64,000 bases of DNA from Actinotalea subterranea (GTDB lineage Bacteria; Actinomycetota; Actinomycetes; Actinomycetales; Cellulomonadaceae), in assembly GCF_008364845.1 (NCBI RefSeq), contig NZ_VTTP01000002.1, positions 496,001 to 560,000 of the forward strand, read 5' to 3'. Shown piece by piece: positions 34,899-42,384 of this stretch. Position numbers and translations under genes: made by a program. Position 1 is the first letter of the stretch, and each line of letters opens with the position of its first letter. A model generated the notes under the pieces. That model saw only the letters and a list, made by a program, of their open reading frames with translations. It searched no databases and was not told where the DNA came from.

Positions 34899-34944
34899 CG
34901 CAGCGGCGGGGCAGGTGTCCACGGGCACCTGCCCCGCCGCTGCG
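34899..34944 (+). terminator. Strong hairpin after pflB
   Basis: A perfect 19-base stem (34899-34917 with 34926-34944, core GGCGGGGCAGGTG) encloses an 8-base loop, 43 bases after the pflB stop. No T-tract follows. It should end or attenuate pflB transcription before pflA. Confidence 0.7.
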
Positions 34945-35060
34945 TCGTCGGTGGGCGGACCTCGGGTGGCGGCGTCGGCGGCGTCTGTGGCGTCGGTCAC
35001 ATCCGCCCCACGCGGACATTCGTCCTATGAATTTGGGCCGATCCTCGACAGACTGAGGAC

Positions 35061-35960
35061 ATGACAACGGTCACGCAGACGCAGACCCGGACGGCGACCC
35101 CGTCCGGAGCGCCCATCGTCTCGCTCGAGGCTCCCGTCGTCGCCGGCTCGTCCGTCCGCGCGACGAGCGGCACCGCGGGCCTGGACCTGACGGACGTCGA
35201 CCGTTCCGAGCGCTTCAGCCAGATGCGTGCCGGTGAGCTGGGCTCGGTGCACTCCTGGGAGCTCGTCACCGCCGTCGACGGGCCCGGGACCCGCCTCACG
35301 ACCTTCCTGTCGGGCTGCCCGCTGCGGTGCCTCTACTGCCACAACCCCGACACGATGGAGATGCGGCGCGGCGAGCCCGTCACGGCCGGCGAGCTGCTCG
35401 CCCGCATCACGCGCTACCGGGGGATCTTCGGCGTCACCGGCGGCGGCATCACCATCTCGGGCGGAGAGCCCCTCATGCAGCCCGCCTTCGTGGCACGCAT
35501 CCTGCGCGGCGCCAAGGAGATGGGGATCCACACGGCCCTCGACACCTCGGGCTTCCTCGGTGCGGCGTGCACGGACGAGATGCTCGACGACCTCGACCTC
35601 GTCCTGCTCGACGTCAAGTCGGGGATCCCGGAGACCTACAAGCGCGTGACGGGCCGCGAGCTCGCCCCGACGCTCGAGTTCGGCCGCCGCCTCGCGGCGC
35701 GCGGGACCGAGATCTGGATCCGGTTCGTCCTCGTCCCCGGCCTGACGGACGCGCCCGAGAACGTCGAGGCTGTCGCCCGGTACGTCGCGTCCCTGTCCAC
35801 GGTCACCCGGGTCGAGGTGCTCCCGTTCCACCAGATGGGGCGGGACAAGTGGGAGTCGCTCGGCATGCGCTACGAGCTGGACGACGTGAGCGCACCCGAG
35901 CCGGAGCTCGTCGAGCGCGTGCGTGACCAGTTCCGCTCGCACGGGCTGAAGGTCTACTGA
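35061..35960 (+). CDS. pflA: Pyruvate formate-lyase-activating enzyme (radical SAM)
   Basis: Generates the glycyl radical on PflB by reductive cleavage of SAM. It has 299 residues. The radical SAM cluster motif is CPLRCLYCHN (C86, C90, C93), followed by GGGITISGGEPLMQP, the SAM-binding glycine-rich strand, and HTALDTSGFLG. The N-terminus is about 60 residues longer than in the classical enzyme (about 246 residues) and is Thr/Ala-rich with no motif. The upstream region has TATGAAT at about 35027 as a possible -10 element and a weak TGAGGA ribosome site. An internal ATG at 35223 (codon 55) would give a near-standard length. Confidence 0.94.
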   Translation: MTTVTQTQTRTATPSGAPIVSLEAPVVAGSSVRATSGTAGLDLTDVDRSERFSQMRAGELGSVHSWELVTAVDGPGTRLTTFLSGCPLRCLYCHNPDTMEMRRGEPVTAGELLARITRYRGIFGVTGGGITISGGEPLMQPAFVARILRGAKEMGIHTALDTSGFLGAACTDEMLDDLDLVLLDVKSGIPETYKRVTGRELAPTLEFGRRLAARGTEIWIRFVLVPGLTDAPENVEAVARYVASLSTVTRVEVLPFHQMGRDKWESLGMRYELDDVSAPEPELVERVRDQFRSHGLKVY

Positions 35961-36016
35961 CCGTCCCGGTCCCGACGAGGCCCGTGGGGCGTCGCGACCT
36001 CCCGGCGCTGAGCGAT

Positions 36017-36058
36017 CGGGTGCGGGGCGACCGACGTCGAGCGGCCGCCCCGCACCCG
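36017..36058. terminator. GC hairpin between convergent pflA and fadB-like gene
   Basis: CGGGTGCGGGGCG (36017-36029) pairs perfectly with CGCCCCGCACCCG (36046-36058) around a 16-base loop. It lies 9 bases before the fadB-like stop and about 57 after pflA, so it can serve both strands. Confidence 0.65.
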
Positions 36059-36066
36059 TCAGCTCG

Positions 36067-38235
36067 TCAGCCCGTCTGCACGGCGGGCGCGACGCTGGCG
36101 ACGCCGAGGGGCAGGAGGCGACGTCCCAGGACCCGTTCGCTGTAGCCGGTGCGGTCCAGGTAGGGCGTGATGCCGCCAAGGTGGATGGGCCACCCCGCCC
36201 CGAGGATCATGCACAGGTCGATCTGCTCCGGGCCGGCGACGACCCCCTCCTCGAGCATGAGGCCGATCTCCTGGGTGAGTCCCGCGAGGACCGCGTCGAG
36301 CACGCCTGCCTCGTCGAGCGCACCCGGCCCGCCTGGCGCGCCGAACGCCTCCTGGATCGCGGGGTCCACCTCGAGCTCGCTGCCACGGCCGTCGGCCTCC
36401 GGGACCACCCGGCGGCCCTGCTCGGCGATCCGCTCGAGCCCTGGCGACAGCGGGTAGCGCTCGCCCAGGTCGGCGTGCAGCGAACGCAGCACGTGCAGCG
36501 CGACGGGGAGCCCGACGAGCTGGATCAGCGGGAACGAGCCCATCGGCAGCCCGAGCGGGCGCAGCGCGACGTCCGCGGTGCGCACGGGCGTGCCCCCCTC
36601 GGCGGCCGCGGCGACCTCAGCGAGCATCCGCAGCAGGAGCCGGTTGACGACGAAGCCGGGACGGTCCGCGACGCCCACCGCCGTCTTGCCGAGCTTCTTG
36701 GCGATCGCGAACGCGGTCGCCGCCGCCGCGTCGTCCGTCGCCGCGGTGCGGACGACCTCGACGAGAGGCATCTGGGCGACAGGGTTGAAGAAGTGCAGGC
36801 CGACGACCCGCTCCGGGTGCCGCAGGTGCGCCGACATGGCCGTCACGGAGAGCGCCGAGGTGTTGGTCGCGAGGACCGCCTCGGGCGAGACGACGTCCTC
36901 GAGCTGCGCGAACACGCGCTGCTTGAGCTCGAGCACCTCCGTGACTGCCTCGATGACGAGGTCCGCGCCCGCGAGCGTGCCGAGGTCGGTGCTCACGGTG
37001 ACCGACGCGAGGATACGGTTCGCCTCGTCGGGCGAGATGCGGCCCTTCGCGGCCATCTGCTCGACGAGCCCACGGATGCCGGCGAGCCCCGCGGCCACCC
37101 GGTCGTCGTCGACCTCCCGCATGAGGACGGGGACGCGCAGCCGGCGCGCGATGAGCACCGCGAGCTGCCCCGCCATGAGACCCGCCCCGACGATGCCGAC
37201 GCTCCGCAGGGGCCGCGCGAGCTCCTCGGCCGGCGCGCCGGCGGGCGTGCGGGCCCGCCGCGTCACGAGGTCGAACGCGTAGAGGCCCGCGCGCAGCTGC
37301 TCGGACATGATGAGCTCGGTCAGGGCGTCGTCCTCCGCCGCGAACGCGACGTCGCGGTCCGCAGTCCGGGCCGCCGCGACGAGGTCGAGCGCGCGGTACG
37401 GCGCGTCCTTGGCGCCGTGCAGGCGGCGGTCGAGCTGGTCGCGCGCCGCACGCACGACGGCGTCCCACTCCTCCTGGCTCTCGGGCTCCCGGCGTGCCAC
37501 CTCGACCCGCCCGGCGAGCACGTCGGCCGTCCAGGCGATCGACCGCTCGAGGAAGTCGGCGGGGTGCAGGACCACGTCGAGGACACCGAGCTCGAGGGCC
37601 CCGGCCGCATCCGTCATCCGGTTGTTGGCGAGCGGCCGCGTGAGGATCACCTCGAGCGCGTTCCGCACCCCGACGAGGCGCGGCAGGTGGTAGCAGCCGC
37701 CCCAGCCGGGCACGAGGCCCAGGTACGCCTCGGGGAGCGCGAGCGCGCCGACGTCGGCCGCACCCGTCCGGTAGTCGCACGCGAGCGCGAGCTCGAGGCC
37801 GCCGCCCAGCGCGACGCCGTTGACGTACGCGAACGTGGGGACGCCCATCTCGCCGAGCAGGCGGTAGGTGGCGTGCCCGAGCTCGGCGATCCCGCGCGCC
37901 TCCTCGCGGCGCGTGATCCTGGAGACCGCGGTCAGGTCGGCACCGGCCGCGAGGAAGTACGGCTTGCCCGTGACGGCGACCGCGACGATCTCGCCTGCGG
38001 TGGCACGCCGCTGCTGCGCGAGCAGCGCCTCACGCAGCTCGGTGAGCCCTGCGTGGCCGAGGGTCGTGGGCTTCGTGTGGTCCAGGCCGTTGTCGAGCGT
38101 CACGAGCGCGAGCGTCCCGGCGTGTGCCGGGAGCTGGACGTCACGGACGAGCGCGTGCGCGACGCGCTCGGGGCGGGCGGCACGGTCGGTGTGGTCCTGC
38201 GGGCGGGTCGTCTCCGCCGAGGTCGTCTGGCTCAT
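36067..38235 (-). CDS. Fatty-acid oxidation multifunctional protein (enoyl-CoA hydratase / 3-hydroxyacyl-CoA dehydrogenase)
   Basis: A 722-residue FadB/FadJ-type protein carrying out two steps of beta-oxidation. The N-terminal crotonase domain (about 30-300) has the oxyanion-hole glycines in LAAGADLTAVS and VNGVALGGGLELALACDYR, and the catalytic Glu in LALPEAYLGLVPGWGG. The dehydrogenase part has the NAD site VGIVGAGLMAGQLAVLIARR, the His of VGLHFFNPVAQMPLVEVV, and two C-terminal domains. The thiolase that completes the cycle is encoded just upstream with a 4-base ATGA overlap. NAD-site GAGLMA instead of GAGTMG is a conservative change. Confidence 0.93.
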   Translation of the reverse strand: MSQTTSAETTRPQDHTDRAARPERVAHALVRDVQLPAHAGTLALVTLDNGLDHTKPTTLGHAGLTELREALLAQQRRATAGEIVAVAVTGKPYFLAAGADLTAVSRITRREEARGIAELGHATYRLLGEMGVPTFAYVNGVALGGGLELALACDYRTGAADVGALALPEAYLGLVPGWGGCYHLPRLVGVRNALEVILTRPLANNRMTDAAGALELGVLDVVLHPADFLERSIAWTADVLAGRVEVARREPESQEEWDAVVRAARDQLDRRLHGAKDAPYRALDLVAAARTADRDVAFAAEDDALTELIMSEQLRAGLYAFDLVTRRARTPAGAPAEELARPLRSVGIVGAGLMAGQLAVLIARRLRVPVLMREVDDDRVAAGLAGIRGLVEQMAAKGRISPDEANRILASVTVSTDLGTLAGADLVIEAVTEVLELKQRVFAQLEDVVSPEAVLATNTSALSVTAMSAHLRHPERVVGLHFFNPVAQMPLVEVVRTAATDDAAAATAFAIAKKLGKTAVGVADRPGFVVNRLLLRMLAEVAAAAEGGTPVRTADVALRPLGLPMGSFPLIQLVGLPVALHVLRSLHADLGERYPLSPGLERIAEQGRRVVPEADGRGSELEVDPAIQEAFGAPGGPGALDEAGVLDAVLAGLTQEIGLMLEEGVVAGPEQIDLCMILGAGWPIHLGGITPYLDRTGYSERVLGRRLLPLGVASVAPAVQTG

Positions 38236-39497
38236 GCGTCCTCCCCGTCGTGCGCGGTCGTCGTGGTGGCGGGCCGGGCGCCCGCGTAGTCCCGGTGGTT
38301 CGGGTTCTCCCAGATCACGGTGCCGCCCTGGCCGAGGCCCACGCACATCGTCGTGAGGCCGTACCGCACCTCCGGGTGCTCGGCGAACTGCCGCGCGAGC
38401 TGGGTCATCAGGCGCACGCCCGACGACGCGAGCGGGTGCCCGACGGCGATCGCGCCGCCGTAGGGGTTGACGCGGGGGTCGTCGTCGGCGATGCCGAACG
38501 CGTCGAGGAAAGCCAGGACCTGCACGGCAAAGGCCTCGTTGATCTCGAAGAGCCCGATGTCGTCGATGGTCAGCCCCGCACGGTCGAGCGCCCGGTGGGT
38601 CGCGGGCACCGGGCCGAGCCCCATGACCGCGGGGTCGACGCCGGCGTACGCGAAGGAGACGAGGCGCATGCGTGCCGTCAGGCCCAGCTCGGCAGCCGTG
38701 TCCTCGGCGGCCAGCGCGCACATGGCCGCACCGTCGGTCAGCGGGGCCGAGGTCGCCGCCGTGACCCGGCCACCGGCGCGGAACGGTGTCGGGAGGCCCT
38801 GGACCTGCTCGACCGTCGTCCCCGGCCGGGGCGGCTCGTCGGCGGTGGCCAGGCCCCACCCGCGCTCGGGGTCACGCACGGCGACGGGGACGAGGTCGGG
38901 CTCGATGCGGCCCGAGGCGAGCGCCGCGGCGTAGCGCGCCTGGCTGGCGACCCCGAACGCGTCGGCGCGCTCGCGCGTCAGCGTGGGGTAGCGGTCGTGC
39001 AGGTTCTCGGCCGTGCTGCCCATGTTCAGGGCTTCCGCGCTCACGAGGCGCTCGGACAGGAAGCGCGGGTTGGGGTCCGCGCCGTCGCCCATCGGGTGGT
39101 GCCCCATGTGCTCGACGCCGCCGGCGACGGCGACGTCCAGGGCGCCGAAGCCGATCGACGACGCGGTGGTCGTGACGGCTGTCATGGCGCCCGCGCACAT
39201 GCGGTCGATCGCGTAGCCGGGGACCGAGCGGGGGAGGCCCGCGAGGACGCCGACGGTGCGGCCGAGCGTCAGGCCCTGGTCGCCGGTCTGCGTGGTCGCC
39301 GCGACGGCGACCTCGTCGATGCGCTCGGGCGGGAGGGTGGGGTTGCGCCGCAGGAGCTCGCGCAGCGCCTTGACGGCGAGGTCGTCGGCTCGGGTGTGCG
39401 CGTAGAGCCCGTCGGGCCGGGCCCGTCCGAACGGGGTCCGGACGCCGTCGACGAAGACGACGCCCCGGACGGAGCGGGGCAGGGGAGCATGCGACAT
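38232..39497 (-). CDS. Thiolase family protein (acetyl-CoA C-acyltransferase)
   Basis: A 421-residue thiolase, the last enzyme of beta-oxidation, releasing acetyl-CoA. The nucleophilic Cys is C101 in DRMCAGAMTA, the catalytic His is in GHPLASSGVRLMTQL, and the second Cys is in TMCVGLGQGG. NEAFAVQVLAF is also diagnostic. It is coupled to the FadB-like gene downstream. The ATG at 39497 has AAGGAG six bases upstream. A palindrome that resembles sites of TetR-type fatty-acid regulators lies 39 bases upstream. Confidence 0.94.
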   Translation of the reverse strand: MSHAPLPRSVRGVVFVDGVRTPFGRARPDGLYAHTRADDLAVKALRELLRRNPTLPPERIDEVAVAATTQTGDQGLTLGRTVGVLAGLPRSVPGYAIDRMCAGAMTAVTTTASSIGFGALDVAVAGGVEHMGHHPMGDGADPNPRFLSERLVSAEALNMGSTAENLHDRYPTLTRERADAFGVASQARYAAALASGRIEPDLVPVAVRDPERGWGLATADEPPRPGTTVEQVQGLPTPFRAGGRVTAATSAPLTDGAAMCALAAEDTAAELGLTARMRLVSFAYAGVDPAVMGLGPVPATHRALDRAGLTIDDIGLFEINEAFAVQVLAFLDAFGIADDDPRVNPYGGAIAVGHPLASSGVRLMTQLARQFAEHPEVRYGLTTMCVGLGQGGTVIWENPNHRDYAGARPATTTTAHDGEDA

Positions 39498-39535
39498 CGG
39501 ATCTCCTTGGTGGACGACGTTGTCCAGGCGAGCAA

Positions 39536-39551
39536 GTTACCGGAGAGTAAC
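39536..39551 (-). promoter_or_regulatory. Inverted repeat GTTAC-N6-GTAAC upstream of the beta-oxidation operon
   Basis: GTTAC (39536-39540) and GTAAC (39547-39551) form a perfect repeat around six bases. It covers the RNase D stop codon and lies 39-54 bases before the thiolase start. TTAC/GTAA palindromes of this kind precede fatty-acid genes under TetR-type repressors in other actinobacteria, as I recall; the regulator is not in this window. Confidence 0.5.
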
Positions 39552-40919
39552 AAACGCCGCCGCAAGGGAAGAAGCCACCATCTCGACCTGCCACGGGCGG
39601 GCGCCGCCCGTCGTGAGGAACTCCGCCACCGCATCCTCGCTCAGGTCGCCGGGCGGGGTCCAGCACAGCCGACGCAGGAGATCGGGCTGCAGGAGGTTCT
39701 CGACGGGGACCGAGTGGCGCTGCGCGAGGTCGCCGACCACGGTGCGGGCGGCAGCGAGCCGTGCCGCCGCGGCCGGGTCGCGATCCGCCCACGCGCGGGG
39801 CGGAGGAGGGGCGTCCGTGCGCGGGCCGCGCGTCGTGGGCAGCTCTGCGTCCGGGACGTCGAGGCCCTCACGGACCGCGGCGAACCACTGCTCGGCCCGG
39901 CGACGCGTCCCCTTGCCGGAGAACGGGCGCAGCGCCGTGAGCGCGGCGACGGTGCGCGGCAGCTCGGTGGCCGCTGCGACGATGGCGGCGTCGGGCAGAA
40001 CCCTGCCGGGCGACACGTCCCGCCGCCGGGCGTCCGCCTCACGGGCCTCCCACAGCGCGCGGACCACGGCGAGGCGCCGCGGGTCACGGATCGCGTGCAG
40101 GCCGGACGTGCGACGCCACGGCTCGACGCGCGGCGCGGCCGGGGGAGCGAGCCGGACCGCCTCGAACTCCTGGCGGGCCCACTCCTCCTTGCCCGCGGTG
40201 CGCAGGCGCTCGCCGAGCTCGACCCGCAGGTCAACGAGGACCTCGACGTCGAGTGCGGCGTACCGCAGCCACTCGGGCGGGAGCGGACGCGTCGACCAGT
40301 CGACCGCGGAGTGCTCCTTCGCGAGGCCCAGGCCCAGGATCTCCGCGACGACGGCCGCGAGCCCGACCCGCTCCATGCCCAGCAGCCGGGCCGCGAGCTC
40401 GGTGTCGAAGACCGCGTCCGGGCGCAGGTTCTGCTCGGTGAGCCCCGGCAGGTCCTGGGAGGCGGCGTGCAGCACCCACTCGACCCCCCGGAGCGCGGCG
40501 GAGAGCTCGGAGAGGTCGGGCAGCGCCACCGGGTCGACCAGCGCGGTGCCCGCGCCCTCGCGGCGGAGCTGGACGAGGTAGGTGCGCTGGCCGTAGCGGT
40601 AGCCGGAGGCGCGCTCCGCGTCGACGGCGACAGGGCCGGTCCCGGCTGCGAAGGCCGCGACCGCCTCCGCGAGGGCCGCGGGCGTGTCGATCACCGGCGG
40701 GACCCCGTCGGCCGGCTCGAGGAGTGGGACGACCACGGGTGCGGTGGGGTCCGCCTCGGCCGGGGGGCCCTGCTCGGGCGGCCCGTCAGGCCCGTCGCCC
40801 CCGGTCGGGGCGGTCGATGCTGTGCTGCTCGTCGCTGTCTGAGTCACCGCTGTCCCTGATCTCACGTCATGGTCGGCGGCCGAGGTGGTGGACCCCTCGG
40901 CGTCGAGCGCATGCGGCAT
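39537..40919 (-). CDS. rnd: Ribonuclease D-like 3'-5' exonuclease with HRDC domain
   Basis: A 460-residue DEDDy exonuclease that trims RNA 3' ends such as tRNA precursors. The exonuclease domain (about 85-265) has the acidic motifs VAVDAERASGYRYGQ (D, E), HAASQDLPGL, FDTELAARLLG and LRYAALDVEVLVDL (Y, D). One HRDC domain follows (about 285-370), and a second helical module at the end. The first 70 residues are disordered, Thr/Pro/Gly-rich. ATG 40919 is leaderless, six bases after TACGGT. The thiolase gene follows on the same strand. Confidence 0.9.
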   Translation of the reverse strand: MPHALDAEGSTTSAADHDVRSGTAVTQTATSSTASTAPTGGDGPDGPPEQGPPAEADPTAPVVVPLLEPADGVPPVIDTPAALAEAVAAFAAGTGPVAVDAERASGYRYGQRTYLVQLRREGAGTALVDPVALPDLSELSAALRGVEWVLHAASQDLPGLTEQNLRPDAVFDTELAARLLGMERVGLAAVVAEILGLGLAKEHSAVDWSTRPLPPEWLRYAALDVEVLVDLRVELGERLRTAGKEEWARQEFEAVRLAPPAAPRVEPWRRTSGLHAIRDPRRLAVVRALWEAREADARRRDVSPGRVLPDAAIVAAATELPRTVAALTALRPFSGKGTRRRAEQWFAAVREGLDVPDAELPTTRGPRTDAPPPPRAWADRDPAAAARLAAARTVVGDLAQRHSVPVENLLQPDLLRRLCWTPPGDLSEDAVAEFLTTGGARPWQVEMVASSLAAAFVTLR

Positions 40920-40925
40920 GCCTCA

Positions 40926-40931
40926 ACCGTA
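40926..40931 (-). promoter_or_regulatory. -10 box TACGGT for rnd, leaderless start
   Basis: On the minus strand TACGGT ends 6 bases before the ATG at 40919. Confidence 0.6.
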
Positions 40932-41018
40932 CGGCGTCCCAGGGACACGGTCCGTCAGGCGTGGCCGCGGCCGGCCGACGAGGTCCGCCGGTGCTCCCGC
41001 TCAAGCGCCCGAGGCCGC

Positions 41019-41615
41019 TCAGCCCAGGAGGTCGTTCCGGATCGCGTACGCGACCATCTCGGCACGGTCACCCGTGCCGACCTTGCGCGAGATCCGCGCG
41101 AGGTGGCTCTTGACCGTCAGCGCGGAGAGGTCCAGACGCTCGCCGATCTGCCGGTTCGACCGCCCGTCGGCCACCAGGCGCAGCACGCCGAGCTCGCGAG
41201 CCGTCAGCTCGGGCCCGGGGCGCGCCTCCGGCGCGGCGGGCCGGCCGGGGGCACGGGCGGCACCCGGCGTCTCCGCGGCGACCGCGCCGCGCACCCCGCC
41301 ACCGAGGAGCACGACGAGCTCGCGGCGCCCGGCCTTGCGCGTCAGGAGGACCGCACGGGTCGACTCGCGACGGCGCAGCGTGCGGACGAGGACGGAGCCG
41401 TCGCCGTCGCCGATCTCAGGGACGACGAGGCACAGGGGCCCGCGGTCTCCGGGTGCGGGACGCGGCGCGGTCCGCTGGCCGGGCGCGGTCTCGGCGCGGG
41501 CCGGGGTCCGGACGGGCACCCGGCGCACCGGGCTGGTCCGGACGTGCTCGACGGTCAACGGGGGCTCCACACGGACGACAACGGTTGCGTGCTGGACATA
41601 TCGGCACGCCGTCAC
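41019..41615 (-). CDS. LuxR-type helix-turn-helix regulator without an obvious receiver domain
   Basis: A 198-residue protein whose C-terminal 62 residues are a clear LuxR/NarL DNA-binding domain: LTARELGVLRLVADGRSNRQ, then IGERLDLSALTVKSHLARIS. The N-terminal 130 residues are rich in Ala, Arg and Pro. They contain a short beta/alpha stretch (PLCLVVPEIGDGDGSVLVRTL) that could be a shrunken receiver-like fold, but a phosphorylatable Asp with its partner residues is not seen. It is probably an orphan regulator not controlled by a kinase. The GTG start at 41615 is my choice; a start further in, near VEPPLTVEHV, is possible. A Crp-like palindrome lies just upstream. Confidence 0.78.
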   Translation of the reverse strand: MTACRYVQHATVVVRVEPPLTVEHVRTSPVRRVPVRTPARAETAPGQRTAPRPAPGDRGPLCLVVPEIGDGDGSVLVRTLRRRESTRAVLLTRKAGRRELVVLLGGGVRGAVAAETPGAARAPGRPAAPEARPGPELTARELGVLRLVADGRSNRQIGERLDLSALTVKSHLARISRKVGTGDRAEMVAYAIRNDLLG

Positions 41616-41633
41616 GCGGCCTTGAGCCCGCCC

Positions 41634-41651
41634 CCGTGACTTTTCTCACGG
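41634..41651. promoter_or_regulatory. Palindrome CCGTGA-N6-TCACGG upstream of the LuxR-type gene
   Basis: The core GTGACTTTTCTCAC fits GTGA-N6-TCAC, the Crp/Fnr-family pattern, with perfect 6-base arms. It is centred about 27 bases before the regulator's start codon. It could also act as a weak hairpin after DUF3000. The same pattern occurs before pflB. Confidence 0.45.
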
Positions 41652-41682
41652 CCGTCCCGTCGTCGGGTGGCGCGCAGCAGGT

Positions 41683-42264
41683 CTAGCGGCGTCGGCCGAG
41701 CGCCGTCACGCCGTCGGGCAGCGGGGGGAGACCCGCCGCGGTGCACAGCAGCGTCGCCCAGGCGCCCAGGTGTGCGCCCGCGTCGCCGCGTGGCGACCAC
41801 GAGGCCCGGATCTCGACCTCGACCTCGGCGGGACGCTCCTCGAGCGCCCCGAACGACTGCGACATGACGCGAGTGACGGTGCCACCCACGGCGTGGGCGT
41901 CGACGCCCGGTGCGGCGAGCGCGTCCTCGACCCACGTCCACGCGGCCTCGCACAGCAGCGGGTCCGCACCGGCCTCGGGGTCGAGCGTCGCCCGCACGAG
42001 CGAGACGACGCGGAAGGTGCCGTCCCAGGCCTCCTGGCCCGCCGGGTCGTGCAGGAGGACGAACCGGCCCGTCGTCGGCTCCTCGTGGCCGGGCCCCGCG
42101 TCCTCGTCACCGTGCACCTCGGCCGTGAGCGCGACGGCGTACGGCGCGATGCGGGCGGGCGCCGGGATCTCCGTCAGGCGGACCTCCGGACGCAGGCGCC
42201 TGTCGCGCAGCTGCTCGAGGGCCCGGACGAACTCCGCCGGGACGTCGGCGTCGGCTGTGATCAC
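41683..42264 (-). CDS. DUF3000 family protein, function unknown
   Basis: A 193-residue soluble protein of an actinobacterial family (DUF3000). Visible blocks are PAEFVRALEQLRDRRLRPEV, ARIAPYAVALTAEV, GRFVLLHDPAGQEAWDGTFR, and the C-terminal LGAWATLLCTAAGLPPLPDG. There is no known catalytic motif. It is usually a neighbour of RNase D and uroporphyrinogen decarboxylase genes. GTG 42264 follows TACGCT by seven bases, leaderless. It is divergent from the 6-phosphogluconate dehydrogenase gene. Confidence 0.85.
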   Translation of the reverse strand: MITADADVPAEFVRALEQLRDRRLRPEVRLTEIPAPARIAPYAVALTAEVHGDEDAGPGHEEPTTGRFVLLHDPAGQEAWDGTFRVVSLVRATLDPEAGADPLLCEAAWTWVEDALAAPGVDAHAVGGTVTRVMSQSFGALEERPAEVEVEIRASWSPRGDAGAHLGAWATLLCTAAGLPPLPDGVTALGRRR

Positions 42265-42271
42265 GCGTCGC

Positions 42272-42277
42272 AGCGTA
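42272..42277 (-). promoter_or_regulatory. -10 box TACGCT for DUF3000
   Basis: On the minus strand TACGCT ends 7 bases before the GTG at 42264. Confidence 0.55.
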
Positions 42278-42344
42278 CGACCGGGGTGCGACGCGGTGGT
42301 GGACCGCCGCGCGGACACGACGGGTCTCACCCGGCGGGCCGCAC

Positions 42345-42350
42345 TACGCT
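42345..42350 (+). promoter_or_regulatory. -10 box TACGCT for gnd
   Basis: TACGCT would start transcription near 42357, giving a leader of about 28 bases with the ribosome site GAAGGGAA before ATG 42385. This gene is therefore led, in contrast to its divergent neighbour. Confidence 0.5.
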
Positions 42351-42384
42351 GGCCGGACACCACCGGCGAAGGGAAACCTCGAGC

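Noticed and set aside
38232-38235. Possible frameshift between thiolase and FadB-like genes
   Set aside because: The ATGA overlap is a normal translational coupling; both proteins are complete.
42258-42265. GTGATCAC palindrome at the DUF3000 start as an operator
   Set aside because: Only 8 bases, and it is explained by the start codon and following codon (GTG ATC).
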